A stretch of 64,000 bases of DNA from Flavobacteriales bacterium 33_180_T64 (GCA_002162685.1 MAAQ01000013.1:186001-250000), one strand, 5' to 3'. Positions 44,290 through 52,150 are shown, numbered from the stretch's first letter. Notes: generated by a model from the sequence alone, not told the origin. A program made the numbers and translations.

Positions 44290-44871
44290 TTAATTTACAT
44301 TATTATTCTCTTCTTTCTTAAAAGGACAAACAACAGCATGCGCAATAATATAAATTTCACCTTCAACGTCATCTACCTTATAAGGATCATTTGAAGTGCC
44401 TTCTGGGATATCATGACTATAAGGGTATTGCCCTGGGGCTACAGTAAATTGCCCATTCCTTTTTCTTGGGTATTTTTCATTTCCAACATACAAATGTGTC
44501 TCAAAGAAACCAAACCCTTCACTAGCAACAAAATCTACCAAAACATAACCATCTTCATACACAACATTTAAAGTTCCTATTAACGTTCCGTTTTCAAGAA
44601 GACATCGACCAGCTGCTTGATAAATTTGATAAGACTCATTATGTATTTCAGTAATAGGCCCTATAGACCAACCCCATCTATTAGAATTTAAGTCTTGATC
44701 ATTTAAAAAGCACGTAGCTTCATCTTCTTTGCCATAAGCAAATGCTGTTTCACATCCTTTTTCATCTTTTAATTCTCGATTTAAATTATTTTCATTATTT
44801 AACTCTTCTTTAGAACAAGAAGAAAAAAAAGCAAAAGAAGAAATAATAATTAACTTGAGTAGTAATTTCAT
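44290..44871 (-). CDS. Hypothetical lipoprotein with conserved Cys and aromatic motifs
   Basis: 193 residues. The lipobox is SFAFFSSCSKEE. The mature protein has several cysteines (GCETAFAYGKEDEATCF, RCLLENG, AHAVVCPF) and the stretch FFETHLYVGNEKYPRKRNG followed by APGQYPYSHDI. I have seen this last pattern in other Bacteroidota secreted proteins but cannot name a domain. Its upstream region shares AGTGCTATTAATCAAT with the sRNA-like units nearby. Confidence 0.7.
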   Translation of the reverse strand: MKLLLKLIIISSFAFFSSCSKEELNNENNLNRELKDEKGCETAFAYGKEDEATCFLNDQDLNSNRWGWSIGPITEIHNESYQIYQAAGRCLLENGTLIGTLNVVYEDGYVLVDFVASEGFGFFETHLYVGNEKYPRKRNGQFTVAPGQYPYSHDIPEGTSNDPYKVDDVEGEIYIIAHAVVCPFKKEENNNVN

Positions 44872-44883
44872 AATTCATTATTT

Positions 44884-44980
44884 ATTGATTAATAGCACTT
44901 TAAAATAAAAAATAAAACAAAGTAAAACAACTTAATTCGCTGAAAACCTAACAATTAGGCGTCAAAAACTAAATCCTAAA
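44884..44980 (-). promoter_or_regulatory. Promoter module of the 44290-44871 lipoprotein gene, divergent copy
   Basis: On the minus strand AGTGCTATTAATCAAT (44899-44884) is identical to 16 bases in the unit at 45344-45429. Next upstream is a weak -7-like TATTTTAA. Two TTAG-TTTT/TTAG-GTTT words about 21 nt apart occupy the place of the direct repeats in the other copies, but their similarity is low. Confidence 0.4.
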
Positions 44981-45028
44981 CTAATTGTATGAAAAACCTG
45001 ATTATTAATTAGGTGTCAGTTGTTGACA

Positions 45029-45108
45029 TATTCAAAAAAGCAAAACAAAGAAATTTACAATTCTCACCAAGAAGCAACTCGAATTTCACAAAAACTAAGT
45101 ACAGTTAA
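45029..45108 (+). pseudogene. Decayed fragment of the 3' end of an AlbA_2 protein gene
   Basis: The sequence matches the last 27 codons of the gene at 43109-44242. Its translation YSKKQNKEIYNSHQEATRIS aligns with YFKKHSKDVYNSYQEVVRIL. A one-base deletion then shifts the frame, so the DNA match continues to AAGTACAGTTAA while the protein match breaks. No upstream part of the gene is present. An open frame of 80 codons from 45020 is therefore not a gene. Confidence 0.7.
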
Positions 45109-45130
45109 TCTATTAAATTTTCAAAAAAAA

Positions 45131-45200
45131 ACCATTCATACAGTTTTTTTTACCTCTTATAGTTTTTTTTCTAGAGCATCCTTAATTTTTACGATTTTAG
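45131..45200 (+). promoter_or_regulatory. Regulated promoter module 1 (direct repeats plus weak -7)
   Basis: ACCATTCATACAG and TACCTCTTATAG, each followed by a run of T, form two direct repeats about 19 nt apart. The first base of the module is 62 nt from a -7-like GATTTTAG (45193-45200). The -7 is poor against TAnnTTTG, which suits activator dependence. A LytTR-type regulator is one candidate binder, by resemblance only. Confidence 0.5.
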
Positions 45201-45204
45201 CGCT

Positions 45205-45275
45205 GCTATTAATCAATTCACATAACCTTATTTTCACCTCGATGTTATCGAAAATAAAATAAGGTTTTTGTTTTT
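45205..45275 (+). ncRNA. Putative small RNA, unit 1
   Basis: No frame is open here. After the promoter module comes a roughly 70-nt segment ending in an outer stem AACCTTATTTT (45224-45234) with AAAATAAGGTT (45256-45266), a nested stem TCGAT (45239-45243) with ATCGA (45247-45251), and a T tract. Unit 2 has the same architecture with different bases. The 5' end is an estimate from the -7 position. Confidence 0.5.
45224..45275 (+). terminator. Terminator of unit 1
   Basis: The 11-bp stem 45224-45234/45256-45266 is followed by TTTTTGTTTTT on the plus strand, so it terminates plus-strand transcription. Confidence 0.65.
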
Positions 45276-45343
45276 CTGTCTTTTTTTATCTGAAATTGGA
45301 TTTTAAAACTAATTAATATTATCTTATTGTTTATAACATAATT

Positions 45344-45413
45344 ACCATTCATACAGTTTTTTTTACCTCTTATAGTTTTTTTTCTAAAGCCCACTAAATT
45401 TTTCCGATTTTAG
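45344..45413 (+). promoter_or_regulatory. Regulated promoter module 2 (direct repeats plus weak -7)
   Basis: About 90 percent identical by eye to module 1 across 45131-45216. The first base and the -7-like GATTTTAG (45406-45413) are again exactly 62 nt apart. Most differences fall between the second repeat and the -7 element. Confidence 0.5.
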
Positions 45414-45417
45414 TAGT

Positions 45418-45490
45418 GCTATTAATCAATTATATGAAACCTTATTTCGCAATCGACTTGTCGATATTGAAATAAGGTTTTTGTTTTTTT
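45418..45490 (+). ncRNA. Putative small RNA, unit 2
   Basis: Outer stem AAACCTTATTTC (45437-45448) with GAAATAAGGTTT (45469-45480), 12 bp perfect. Nested stem ATCGA (45452-45456) with TCGAT (45461-45465) and loop CTTG. The T tract TTGTTTTTTT follows. A 13-codon ATG frame inside the hairpin is not conserved in unit 1. It ends just before the convergent DUF1501 gene. Confidence 0.5.
45437..45490 (+). terminator. Terminator of unit 2
   Basis: A perfect 12-bp stem with a nested 5-bp stem and a plus-strand T tract. On the minus strand the T tract is poor, so it is oriented for unit 2 rather than for the DUF1501 gene. Confidence 0.65.
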
Positions 45491-45494
45491 TAAA

Positions 45495-46685
45495 TTAAAT
45501 GAAATCTAATTTTGAAAATGATTTGTTTAAAATCGTTTTATCTTCAACAGCTAACCATTTATCTAGAACTGTTGCATAAACAGATCTAAAGTCTACATTA
45601 TATTTTAAATCACCATTATCATCTAAATCTGATAAGCTAGCAAGTTTGTTATAAAAGCCTGGTGTTTTTAGTTGATTTCCAATAATAAACAAATTACTTG
45701 CTGCACCATGATCGGTCCCATTAGCAGCGTTTTGTTTTACACGTCTACCAAACTCTGAAAACGTAATAATAAGTGTATCATTAAAAGTGCCTTGTTGTTT
45801 CAAATCGCTAACAAAAGCTTCAATACTTTCAGCATAAACTTTCAATAAACGGGCTTGACTATTCAATTGTCCTGCATGCGTATCAAATCCATCGAGAGAT
45901 GAATAAAACACTTTAGTTTCTATTCCTGAATTTATCAATTTAGCCGTCGTCTTTAATTGTTTTCCAAAGGCATTACCTGGATATTCAAATGTATTGGAAA
46001 CGGTTTTATGTTTTTCAAAAATATACTTTGCCGATGACTCTGCAGCAATCATGGTTTTATATAAATATCCTAAATTATGCTCACTTAAATGTTCGTCTTG
46101 ATAATATTTTAATACGTTTTTAAAATAGGGGTCCTGTGACGTTTTAAAAAGTATATATGGATCTTTAACAGCTATACCATTAGATTTTTGCCCTTTTAAA
46201 ACTAACGATAAACTATCGTTTATTTCAATAGCATTGTAAGGCTTACTACCATATTCATCTAAATATCGTCCAATCCAACCTGTTTGCCAATTTTGATCTG
46301 ACCCACTTGCTGTTTGCCAAATATCTGTAGCTCTAAAATGTGATCGATTTGGATTTGGATACCCTACGTTGTTTATAATTGTTAAATACCCTTTATCATA
46401 TAGTTTTTTTAATGGCAATAAACTTGCATGAAATCCAAGTTCATCGGTTGCTTTTATAATATCATTTTTACCTAAAGCAATGCTTGGTCGATTGCGATAA
46501 TAATCGTCATTATTAAATGGTATAATTGTATTAAGACCATCATTTCCTCCCGAAAGCTGAATAATCACTAAACGCTTATACCCAAAACTAGTTGTAAGTG
46601 AATTCTCAAATGCTTTTACAAAACTTGGCACAAAAAATAAGCTACTTGCTAATGATGATTGTTTTAAAAAATGTCTTCTATCCAT
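45495..46685 (-). CDS. DUF1501 protein, Tat-exported
   Basis: 396 residues from ATG 46685 (MDRRHFLKQSSLASSLFFVP); the open frame 45 nt further upstream overlaps the DUF1800 gene and is not needed. RRHFLK is a twin-arginine signal. The fold is sulfatase/alkaline-phosphatase-like: LVIIQLSGGNDGLNTIIPFN, SSLDGFDTHAGQLNSQARLL and TFSEFGRRVKQNAANGTDHG, all DUF1501 hallmarks. It nearly always pairs with DUF1800, as here, with a 2-nt gap. The function is unknown; export of a folded metalloprotein by Tat is likely. Confidence 0.87.
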   Translation of the reverse strand: MDRRHFLKQSSLASSLFFVPSFVKAFENSLTTSFGYKRLVIIQLSGGNDGLNTIIPFNNDDYYRNRPSIALGKNDIIKATDELGFHASLLPLKKLYDKGYLTIINNVGYPNPNRSHFRATDIWQTASGSDQNWQTGWIGRYLDEYGSKPYNAIEINDSLSLVLKGQKSNGIAVKDPYILFKTSQDPYFKNVLKYYQDEHLSEHNLGYLYKTMIAAESSAKYIFEKHKTVSNTFEYPGNAFGKQLKTTAKLINSGIETKVFYSSLDGFDTHAGQLNSQARLLKVYAESIEAFVSDLKQQGTFNDTLIITFSEFGRRVKQNAANGTDHGAASNLFIIGNQLKTPGFYNKLASLSDLDDNGDLKYNVDFRSVYATVLDKWLAVEDKTILNKSFSKLDFI

Positions 46686-46687
46686 AA

Positions 46688-48061
46688 TTAACACATTTGA
46701 TATTCGGGTAATGACATTAACTGCACACAAAAATCTCTTTTTGAAGATTTGCTTAATGTTTCGGTATAAGTATTTGTTCCTTTACTTAATGTAGGTATGA
46801 TAAGATAAGTCCTTAACGTATTAAAAGATTCATTTTCAAAATGCCCATCAAATGTTCCCCAGTCTACTTTTACACTAACAAACTTATTTTTTCTTTTCTT
46901 TTGGTAATACTTTTTAAAACGATCTTCAAACTCACCTTTCTTTTTTATTGAAATTTCAGCGTTAGCTAAAAGAATTGATGGTAATTTTAAACGTACCATA
47001 ATTGTATTACTATTAATCCAATTTTTTCCACCTTTCCATCCAGCAACATTTGGAGGGTTTAAAAGTATTTGGCCTAAAAGGCTTTGTATTTTTAGAAGGT
47101 CCTTTGTGTTTTTAAACTGCACAGGAACGGTTCTACATATGCCTACTATAAGCTCTACTGGAGATTTTATTTTTGTGCCAATATGATCTTCAGAATAAAA
47201 CCAATCTGACATAAATATATGTCGCATAAGATTTTCAATATTATAATCTTTATAGAAAATTGTTGTCAATTCTTCTACACGAGTTTCATCAATACTTTCA
47301 TTTACAAAATAGCTAAATATTTTTCGACATACGAAACGAGCACATTGCTTTTGTTTTAATATGATATCAATAATATCATCACCATCATAGCGACCTGTAT
47401 GCCCAAAAAATGTTTTAAAATCGTAGTCATGCTGACGATCTCTTAACACAAACTCGCCTTCAAAATTGTTGTTATAACCTGTAAAAGCTCTCGCGCTTTC
47501 TTTTATATCTTGTTCAGTATAATGCCCCTCTCCTAACATAAACAACTCCATCAGCTCTCTTGCAAAATTCTCGTTAGGCTTTTGCTTTCTGTTTTGCTTG
47601 TTGTTTAAATACTTTAACATCGCTGCTTCTTTAGAAATAGCTTTAACAAAACCACCAAAATCACCTAAAGCATAAGCTCTTAATGTGTTATTATACTGTT
47701 GTACATGAAAAATATTCTGGTCACGACACACAAAATGATTGGCCCAGAATAATGTCATTTTCTCTCTTAATGTTTCATTTGAGGTTATAAGTCTGTTTAC
47801 CCAAAGCACATTAAATTCTTTAAGCTTTTCTGTGCTTTTATCAATAAATTCTTTTCGCTTACTCTTTTTGTCTATCAATATCTGTGCTGTAAAATGATCT
47901 AATTCCGAAGTATTGACTTCCAATCCTGTTAGACTTGAAGATTCTAAAAACAGCTGTTCTATAACTTGATGTTTCTGCTTTTTTGATAAGAGATGACGTT
48001 GATTTGGTGTTATTCCAAAACCTGCTCTCCAGTATAAATGCTGAATATCTTTCTGTTTCAT
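46688..48061 (-). CDS. DUF1800 protein
   Basis: 457 residues. The family marks are LYWRAGFGITPNQ, WANHFVCRDQNIF, ENFARELMELFMLGEGHYTE and SPVELIVGICR, followed by NPPNVAGWKGGKNWI. No signal peptide is evident. It is the standard partner of DUF1501. Both genes are read from a promoter with TATCTTTG at 48119-48126. Confidence 0.87.
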   Translation of the reverse strand: MKQKDIQHLYWRAGFGITPNQRHLLSKKQKHQVIEQLFLESSSLTGLEVNTSELDHFTAQILIDKKSKRKEFIDKSTEKLKEFNVLWVNRLITSNETLREKMTLFWANHFVCRDQNIFHVQQYNNTLRAYALGDFGGFVKAISKEAAMLKYLNNKQNRKQKPNENFARELMELFMLGEGHYTEQDIKESARAFTGYNNNFEGEFVLRDRQHDYDFKTFFGHTGRYDGDDIIDIILKQKQCARFVCRKIFSYFVNESIDETRVEELTTIFYKDYNIENLMRHIFMSDWFYSEDHIGTKIKSPVELIVGICRTVPVQFKNTKDLLKIQSLLGQILLNPPNVAGWKGGKNWINSNTIMVRLKLPSILLANAEISIKKKGEFEDRFKKYYQKKRKNKFVSVKVDWGTFDGHFENESFNTLRTYLIIPTLSKGTNTYTETLSKSSKRDFCVQLMSLPEYQMC

Positions 48062-48118
48062 ATATCTAAGACCTAAAAACGTTTTATAAGTTTAATTATA
48101 TGCTTTCAAAAATGGTTC

Positions 48119-48126
48119 CAAAGATA
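48119..48126 (-). promoter_or_regulatory. -7 element of the DUF1800-DUF1501 operon
   Basis: TATCTTTG on the minus strand, an exact TAnnTTTG, 57 nt before the DUF1800 start. The hairpin at 48134-48167 covers the -33 zone and may act as an operator. Confidence 0.45.
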
Positions 48127-48133
48127 AAAGCAT

Positions 48134-48167
48134 AAAAAAACCGTCTTATATAGATGAAACGGTTTTT
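48134..48167. terminator. Orphan terminator-like hairpin upstream of DUF1800
   Basis: AAAAACCGT (48136-48144) pairs with ACGGTTTTT (48159-48167), with A and T tracts outside. No gene ends into it from either side within the 353-nt gap 48062-48415. On the minus strand it could end a short transcript from about 48168-48260, which holds a small CTCC/GGAG hairpin. The rest of the gap is AT-rich and without a gene. Confidence 0.45.
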
Positions 48168-48266
48168 CTTATTAATTATTTTTATAAGTGTAATTAGGTT
48201 ACTCCATCAAGGAGCAACAACCAAATAGATATTTATCTAAAAAAACTCAATGCTACATAAATAACT

Positions 48267-48337
48267 ACCATTCATACAGTTTTTGTAACCACAGGTAATT
48301 TTTTTTATTAAACACCCTTATGTGTTTCCGACTTTTG
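48267..48337 (+). promoter_or_regulatory. Regulated promoter module 3, driving the cadherin-like lipoprotein gene
   Basis: ACCATTCATACAG (48267-48279) is shared exactly with modules 1 and 2. A diverged second repeat follows, then GACTTTTG (48330-48337), 63 nt from the first base, and TGCTATCAAC, like TGCTATTAATC in the other copies. The gene starts at 48416 after a leader of about 75 nt. Confidence 0.55.
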
Positions 48338-48415
48338 TAATGCTATCAACAAATATTATATATATATTTTACTTAACTGATATTGTTTATAAACCAATTT
48401 TAAAGACCACAAATT

Positions 48416-49363
48416 ATGAAAACAACATTCAAACTAACCAAAATATTAGCTTTTGCATTAATACTTATTGGATTTGCATGTAGTAATAATGATGATGATG
48501 TAGAAAATGCCGGAATTAGCGTTCAAGATCTAATCCTAAATTTTGATGAAAACCCAACTATAAATAACATTGTTGGCAATATCCAAGCTACAAGTAATAC
48601 TCCCTTAAGCTTTAGTATCACCTCTCAAACACCTTCTGGAGCATTAAGTATTAATCCAAGTACAGGAGAATTAACAGTAGCCAATGCTTTTGCATTCGAC
48701 TTTGAAACCAATCCAATAATTAATGCTGTAATTTCTATTAGTGATTCTAACACTTCTACCACATCGAATGCTACTATTAATTTAAATAACTTAGATGATA
48801 TAGCTTCTTTTTTAACGACCTCTGAAGCAGCATATGTCGCTGCAGAAGATGGTAATTGGATTGCCGTTACAGAAGCTGAATACAATACACTTGCCCTACG
48901 TTTAAATAACGTTTCTAAAGACGCTACATCTGATAGTGAATATAATTCTGAAATTATAACTACGTTTTCAAGCACAAATTTCACATTAGCAAGTGATAAT
49001 GGTCATAATATTCCTAATGCTAGCTATGTGTTTGCCTTTAAATATAACGCTCAAGCAGCTGGAACAATAAATAATAAAGTGCTTATATCTGATGATACGG
49101 TATCGGGAACATTTTCACAATTAGGAAATGTTCTCCCTAGTTCAACAACTGAAGACCAATTTTATGTCCTTAAGGGTAATAACAATCTAACTAATGCTAC
49201 AGGTTATCTTGGGTTTTATAATTCAACAGAAATGGGAATAAAAATTATAGATAATACTGGGAATTACGCTTATGGAAATTTAGAAGTCATGGATCTCCCT
49301 AGTTATTTCACCGAAGCTTATTTTTTATATCAAAGCTTAAGTACTACCCAAAAACAATGGTAA
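48416..49363 (+). CDS. Cadherin-like-repeat lipoprotein
   Basis: 315 residues. The lipobox is ILIGFACSNNDDD, with the acidic Asn/Asp linker of surface lipoproteins. A cadherin-like repeat covers about 33-125: IQATSNTPLSFSITSQTPSG, then ALSINPSTGELTVANAFAFD. The remaining 190 residues (TTSEAAYVAAEDGNWIAVTE onwards) have no domain I recognise. It is probably a surface-exposed binding protein. It is preceded by promoter module 3 and ended by the hairpin at 49408-49440. Confidence 0.75.
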   Translation: MKTTFKLTKILAFALILIGFACSNNDDDVENAGISVQDLILNFDENPTINNIVGNIQATSNTPLSFSITSQTPSGALSINPSTGELTVANAFAFDFETNPIINAVISISDSNTSTTSNATINLNNLDDIASFLTTSEAAYVAAEDGNWIAVTEAEYNTLALRLNNVSKDATSDSEYNSEIITTFSSTNFTLASDNGHNIPNASYVFAFKYNAQAAGTINNKVLISDDTVSGTFSQLGNVLPSSTTEDQFYVLKGNNNLTNATGYLGFYNSTEMGIKIIDNTGNYAYGNLEVMDLPSYFTEAYFLYQSLSTTQKQW

Positions 49364-49407
49364 AACTTAATAGACTGAGTTAGCTCAAAAACCTTTCTTT
49401 ATTATAT

Positions 49408-49440
49408 AAAACCCGCTTTAGAAAACTAAAGCGGGTTTTT
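49408..49440 (+). terminator. Terminator of the cadherin-like lipoprotein gene
   Basis: AAAACCCGCTTTAG (49408-49421) and CTAAAGCGGGTTTT (49426-49439) form a perfect 14-bp stem with a 4-nt loop and a T tract. Confidence 0.85.
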
Positions 49441-49513
49441 ACAACTAACTAATATAAGTCTCTTTTAAAGATTAAATTCACAGACTATTAGAAGTGATAT
49501 TATCCTTTAAAAT

Positions 49514-49996
49514 TTATAAATCACAGTCTTTCTCGAGTGTTAATATATGTTCAGATTCGCCTTCTAAGCCAAATAACATGCCTTCTAAGTGAAATACACC
49601 AACATCTAAAGATGTGATAAAATAGAAATCATTAATCTCATTAGTAAATGTAGTCGCTGAGATTGCAAGTACAATTTCACCAGTATTAACTTGCTGTGCC
49701 ACCCAAATTCCAAGATGTGTTGTTGTACCATCTGTAGCTACAAATGTTTCATCTACATTAAAACTAAAGGTATAATCAGCATATTCTAATGTGATGTCAT
49801 TGCCTTGGGCTAATAAATAAGTAATTACCCATTCACATTCTACTATAGTTGCATTTACAGTTTCTAAATCTAACTCTAACTGCGGAGGAATATCGATTTG
49901 GGATTCGTCATCGTTACAAGATGTAAAAAACATTAATACAAATAGGGCCAAAAAGGCAATCATTTTAATACTTGTAAGTTTCATGTCTAATTTCAT
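49514..49996 (-). CDS. Small lipoprotein of unknown function
   Basis: 160 residues from ATG 49996, or 156 from ATG 49984, where the signal MKLTSIKMIAFLALFVLMFF begins more cleanly. The lipobox is MFFTSCNDDE. The mature part is beta-rich (ITLEYADYTFSFNVDETFVA, HLGIWVAQQVNTGEIVLAIS) and ends HILTLEKDCDL. It looks like the lipocalin-like lipoproteins frequent in flavobacteria; no function is known to me. Confidence 0.68.
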   Translation of the reverse strand: MKLDMKLTSIKMIAFLALFVLMFFTSCNDDESQIDIPPQLELDLETVNATIVECEWVITYLLAQGNDITLEYADYTFSFNVDETFVATDGTTTHLGIWVAQQVNTGEIVLAISATTFTNEINDFYFITSLDVGVFHLEGMLFGLEGESEHILTLEKDCDL

Positions 49997-50155
49997 TGTC
50001 TAATAGGTTAAATTTCTTTTTCGTTTAACTATAAAACAACTTAACGCTTAAAAGTCCTTAAAATAAAATCAGCCTTTAACACTTCGATTTTTAAACTCTC
50101 ACAGCATCAATTATTGTTATACTTCCCTTTGTATCAAGAGTATTAATAACGATGT

Positions 50156-50380
50156 TTAAACGAATAAAAAGTTTGCAACAAAGAAATACCAATAACAGAA
50201 ACAAATAAGAATACCAACTAACATAAAAACAATGAATTGTAAAGTGTAATATTTTTCATCCCAACGATTAGAAATAACTGTGAATAAAAATATATAAACA
50301 AGCATTATAATAATAAATAATACTATAACACCTAATAGAATGAGAGCCTTAACCATACTGAATAAGTACATTACTAACAT
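50156..50380 (-). CDS. Small hypothetical membrane protein
   Basis: 74 residues with two hydrophobic helices (LILLGVIVLFIIIMLVYIFL and FIVFMLVGILICFCYWYFFV) and a short loop RWDEKYYT. The start may be ATG 50380, 50371 or 50353 (MVKALILL). I recognise no family. The coding case rests on the clean two-helix pattern alone. Confidence 0.45.
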   Translation of the reverse strand: MLVMYLFSMVKALILLGVIVLFIIIMLVYIFLFTVISNRWDEKYYTLQFIVFMLVGILICFCYWYFFVANFLFV

Positions 50381-50424
50381 TAAATGTTACAAACCAATTA
50401 AACTGTAATAAATACGATATGAAA

Positions 50425-50457
50425 TAAAAAAGCCACATCAATTGATGTGGTTTTTTT
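50425..50457 (-). terminator. Terminator of the aldehyde dehydrogenase gene
   Basis: CCACATCAAT/ATTGATGTGG (50433-50450) is a perfect palindrome flanked by A and T tracts, 26 nt after the ALDH stop. Confidence 0.7.
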
Positions 50458-50475
50458 ATTTATTAAAACTACAGA

Positions 50476-52029
50476 CTATAAATCAAATTTAATCCCTTGT
50501 GCTAAAGGTAATTCGTCTGAATAGTTTACTGTATTTGTTTGTCTTCTCATGTATACTTTCCAAGCATCAGATCCAGACTCACGCCCACCACCTGTTTCTT
50601 TTTCACCTCCAAAAGCACCACCAATTTCAGCACCAGACGTTCCGATATTTACATTAGCAATACCACAATCTGAACCAGCATATGATAAGAATTTTTCAGC
50701 TTCTTTCATTTCATTTGTCATAATTGCAGATGATAATCCTTGAGCAACACCATTTTGTTGATCAATAGCATTTTCTACCTCTCCCGAATATTTCATTAGA
50801 TATAAAATTGGCGCAAATGTTTCGTGTTGTACAATTTCAAAATGATTCTCAGCTTCAATAATAGCTGGTTTTACGTAGCATCCGCTTTCGTATCCTTCAC
50901 CTTCTAAAACACCACCTTCAACTAAAACATTTCCTCCTTCAGCTTTTGCTTTTTCAATAGCAGCTAAATATGTATTTACAGCATCATGATCAATTAATGG
51001 CCCAATATGATTCTTCTCATCTAATGGGTTTCCTATTGTTAATTGTCCATAAGCACCAACAATGGCATCTCTAACTTTATCATAAACAGATTCGTGAATA
51101 ATTAGACGACGTGTAGAAGTACAACGTTGTCCACAAGTTCCAACTGCACCAAATACAGCACCAGGAACAACCACTTTTAAATCTGCAGAAGGTGTAATAA
51201 TAATTGCATTGTTTCCACCTAACTCTAATAAGGATTTACCAAAACGTTCTGCTACTGTAGCTCCAACGATTCTTCCCATACGAGTAGATCCTGTTGCAGA
51301 TACTAAAGGAATTCTAGCATCTGTAGTCATCATCTCACCTACTTTGTAGTCTCCATTGATGATACAAGAAATTCCTTCTGGTAAATTATTTTCTTTTAAT
51401 ACATCAGCAATTATATTTTGACAAGCAACGGCACATAAAGGTGCTTTTTCAGACCCTTTCCACACACATACATCACCACAAATCCAAGCTAAAGCTGTAT
51501 TCCAAGCCCAAACAGCAACAGGAAAATTAAAAGCAGAGATAATACCAACAACACCAATTGGATGCCATTGCTCTCTCATAACATGTCCTGGACGTTCAGA
51601 TGGAATTGTTTGTCCGTTTAATTGTCTTGATAACCCAACAGCAAAATCACAGATATCAATCATTTCTTGAACTTCACCATAGCCTTCCTGTAGAGATTTC
51701 CCCATTTCGTAAGATACTAACTTACCTAACGGCTCTTTTAATTCTCTTAATTTATTTCCAAATTGACGAACGATTTCACCTCTTTGTGGCGCTGGCATAT
51801 TTCTGAAAGATTTAAAAGCTTCAGTTGCTGTAGCCATTACTATTTCATAATCTTCTCTTGTTGTCGTTTTTACTTTACCTATTAATTGCCCATCAACAGG
51901 AGAATAAGATTCAATAATATCACCATTAGAAAAATTATTTGAACCTGTAGAAGTTCCATCATTTACTTCATTTACACCTAATTGTTTTAAGGCGTCTTTT
52001 ATTCCGAAATCGGTAGCAGTAGCTTCCAT
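50476..52029 (-). CDS. Aldehyde dehydrogenase, ALDH7-like (aminoadipate-semialdehyde type)
   Basis: 517 residues. The NAD-dependent ALDH signatures are present: SLLELGGNNAIIITP with the catalytic Glu, and GTCGQRCTSTRRLI with the nucleophile Cys. EMGKSLQEGYGEVQEMIDIC and the ending KVYMRRQTNTVNYSDELPLA are typical of the ALDH7A/AmaB branch, which oxidises 2-aminoadipate-6-semialdehyde in lysine breakdown. No other lysine-degradation gene is close. It has its own terminator at 50425-50457. Confidence 0.88.
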   Translation of the reverse strand: MEATATDFGIKDALKQLGVNEVNDGTSTGSNNFSNGDIIESYSPVDGQLIGKVKTTTREDYEIVMATATEAFKSFRNMPAPQRGEIVRQFGNKLRELKEPLGKLVSYEMGKSLQEGYGEVQEMIDICDFAVGLSRQLNGQTIPSERPGHVMREQWHPIGVVGIISAFNFPVAVWAWNTALAWICGDVCVWKGSEKAPLCAVACQNIIADVLKENNLPEGISCIINGDYKVGEMMTTDARIPLVSATGSTRMGRIVGATVAERFGKSLLELGGNNAIIITPSADLKVVVPGAVFGAVGTCGQRCTSTRRLIIHESVYDKVRDAIVGAYGQLTIGNPLDEKNHIGPLIDHDAVNTYLAAIEKAKAEGGNVLVEGGVLEGEGYESGCYVKPAIIEAENHFEIVQHETFAPILYLMKYSGEVENAIDQQNGVAQGLSSAIMTNEMKEAEKFLSYAGSDCGIANVNIGTSGAEIGGAFGGEKETGGGRESGSDAWKVYMRRQTNTVNYSDELPLAQGIKFDL

Positions 52030-52093
52030 ATATGCTTAAATTTTATGAATTATTAAATTTTGATGCGAAGTTACTAATAAAAAGTCATTTCTA

Positions 52094-52125
52094 CTTGAAG
52101 CATCTTACTTAAAAATGTAACTTTA
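52094..52125 (+). promoter_or_regulatory. Promoter of the isoaspartyl peptidase gene
   Basis: CTTG (52094-52097) and TAACTTTA (52118-52125) are 20 nt apart, the normal -33/-7 spacing. The ATG is 25 nt downstream. Confidence 0.45.
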
Positions 52126-52150
52126 AAGCACTTATAAATTCGATCTAAAC

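Noticed and set aside
45020-45262. 80-codon frame across the AlbA_2 relic and sRNA-like unit 1
   Set aside because: It joins a frameshifted gene relic to a promoter module and hairpin; the second part is T-rich non-coding sequence.
45434-45475. 13-codon ATG frame within the unit 2 hairpin
   Set aside because: Not conserved in unit 1, where only a six-codon frame is possible, and its codons simply trace the stem.
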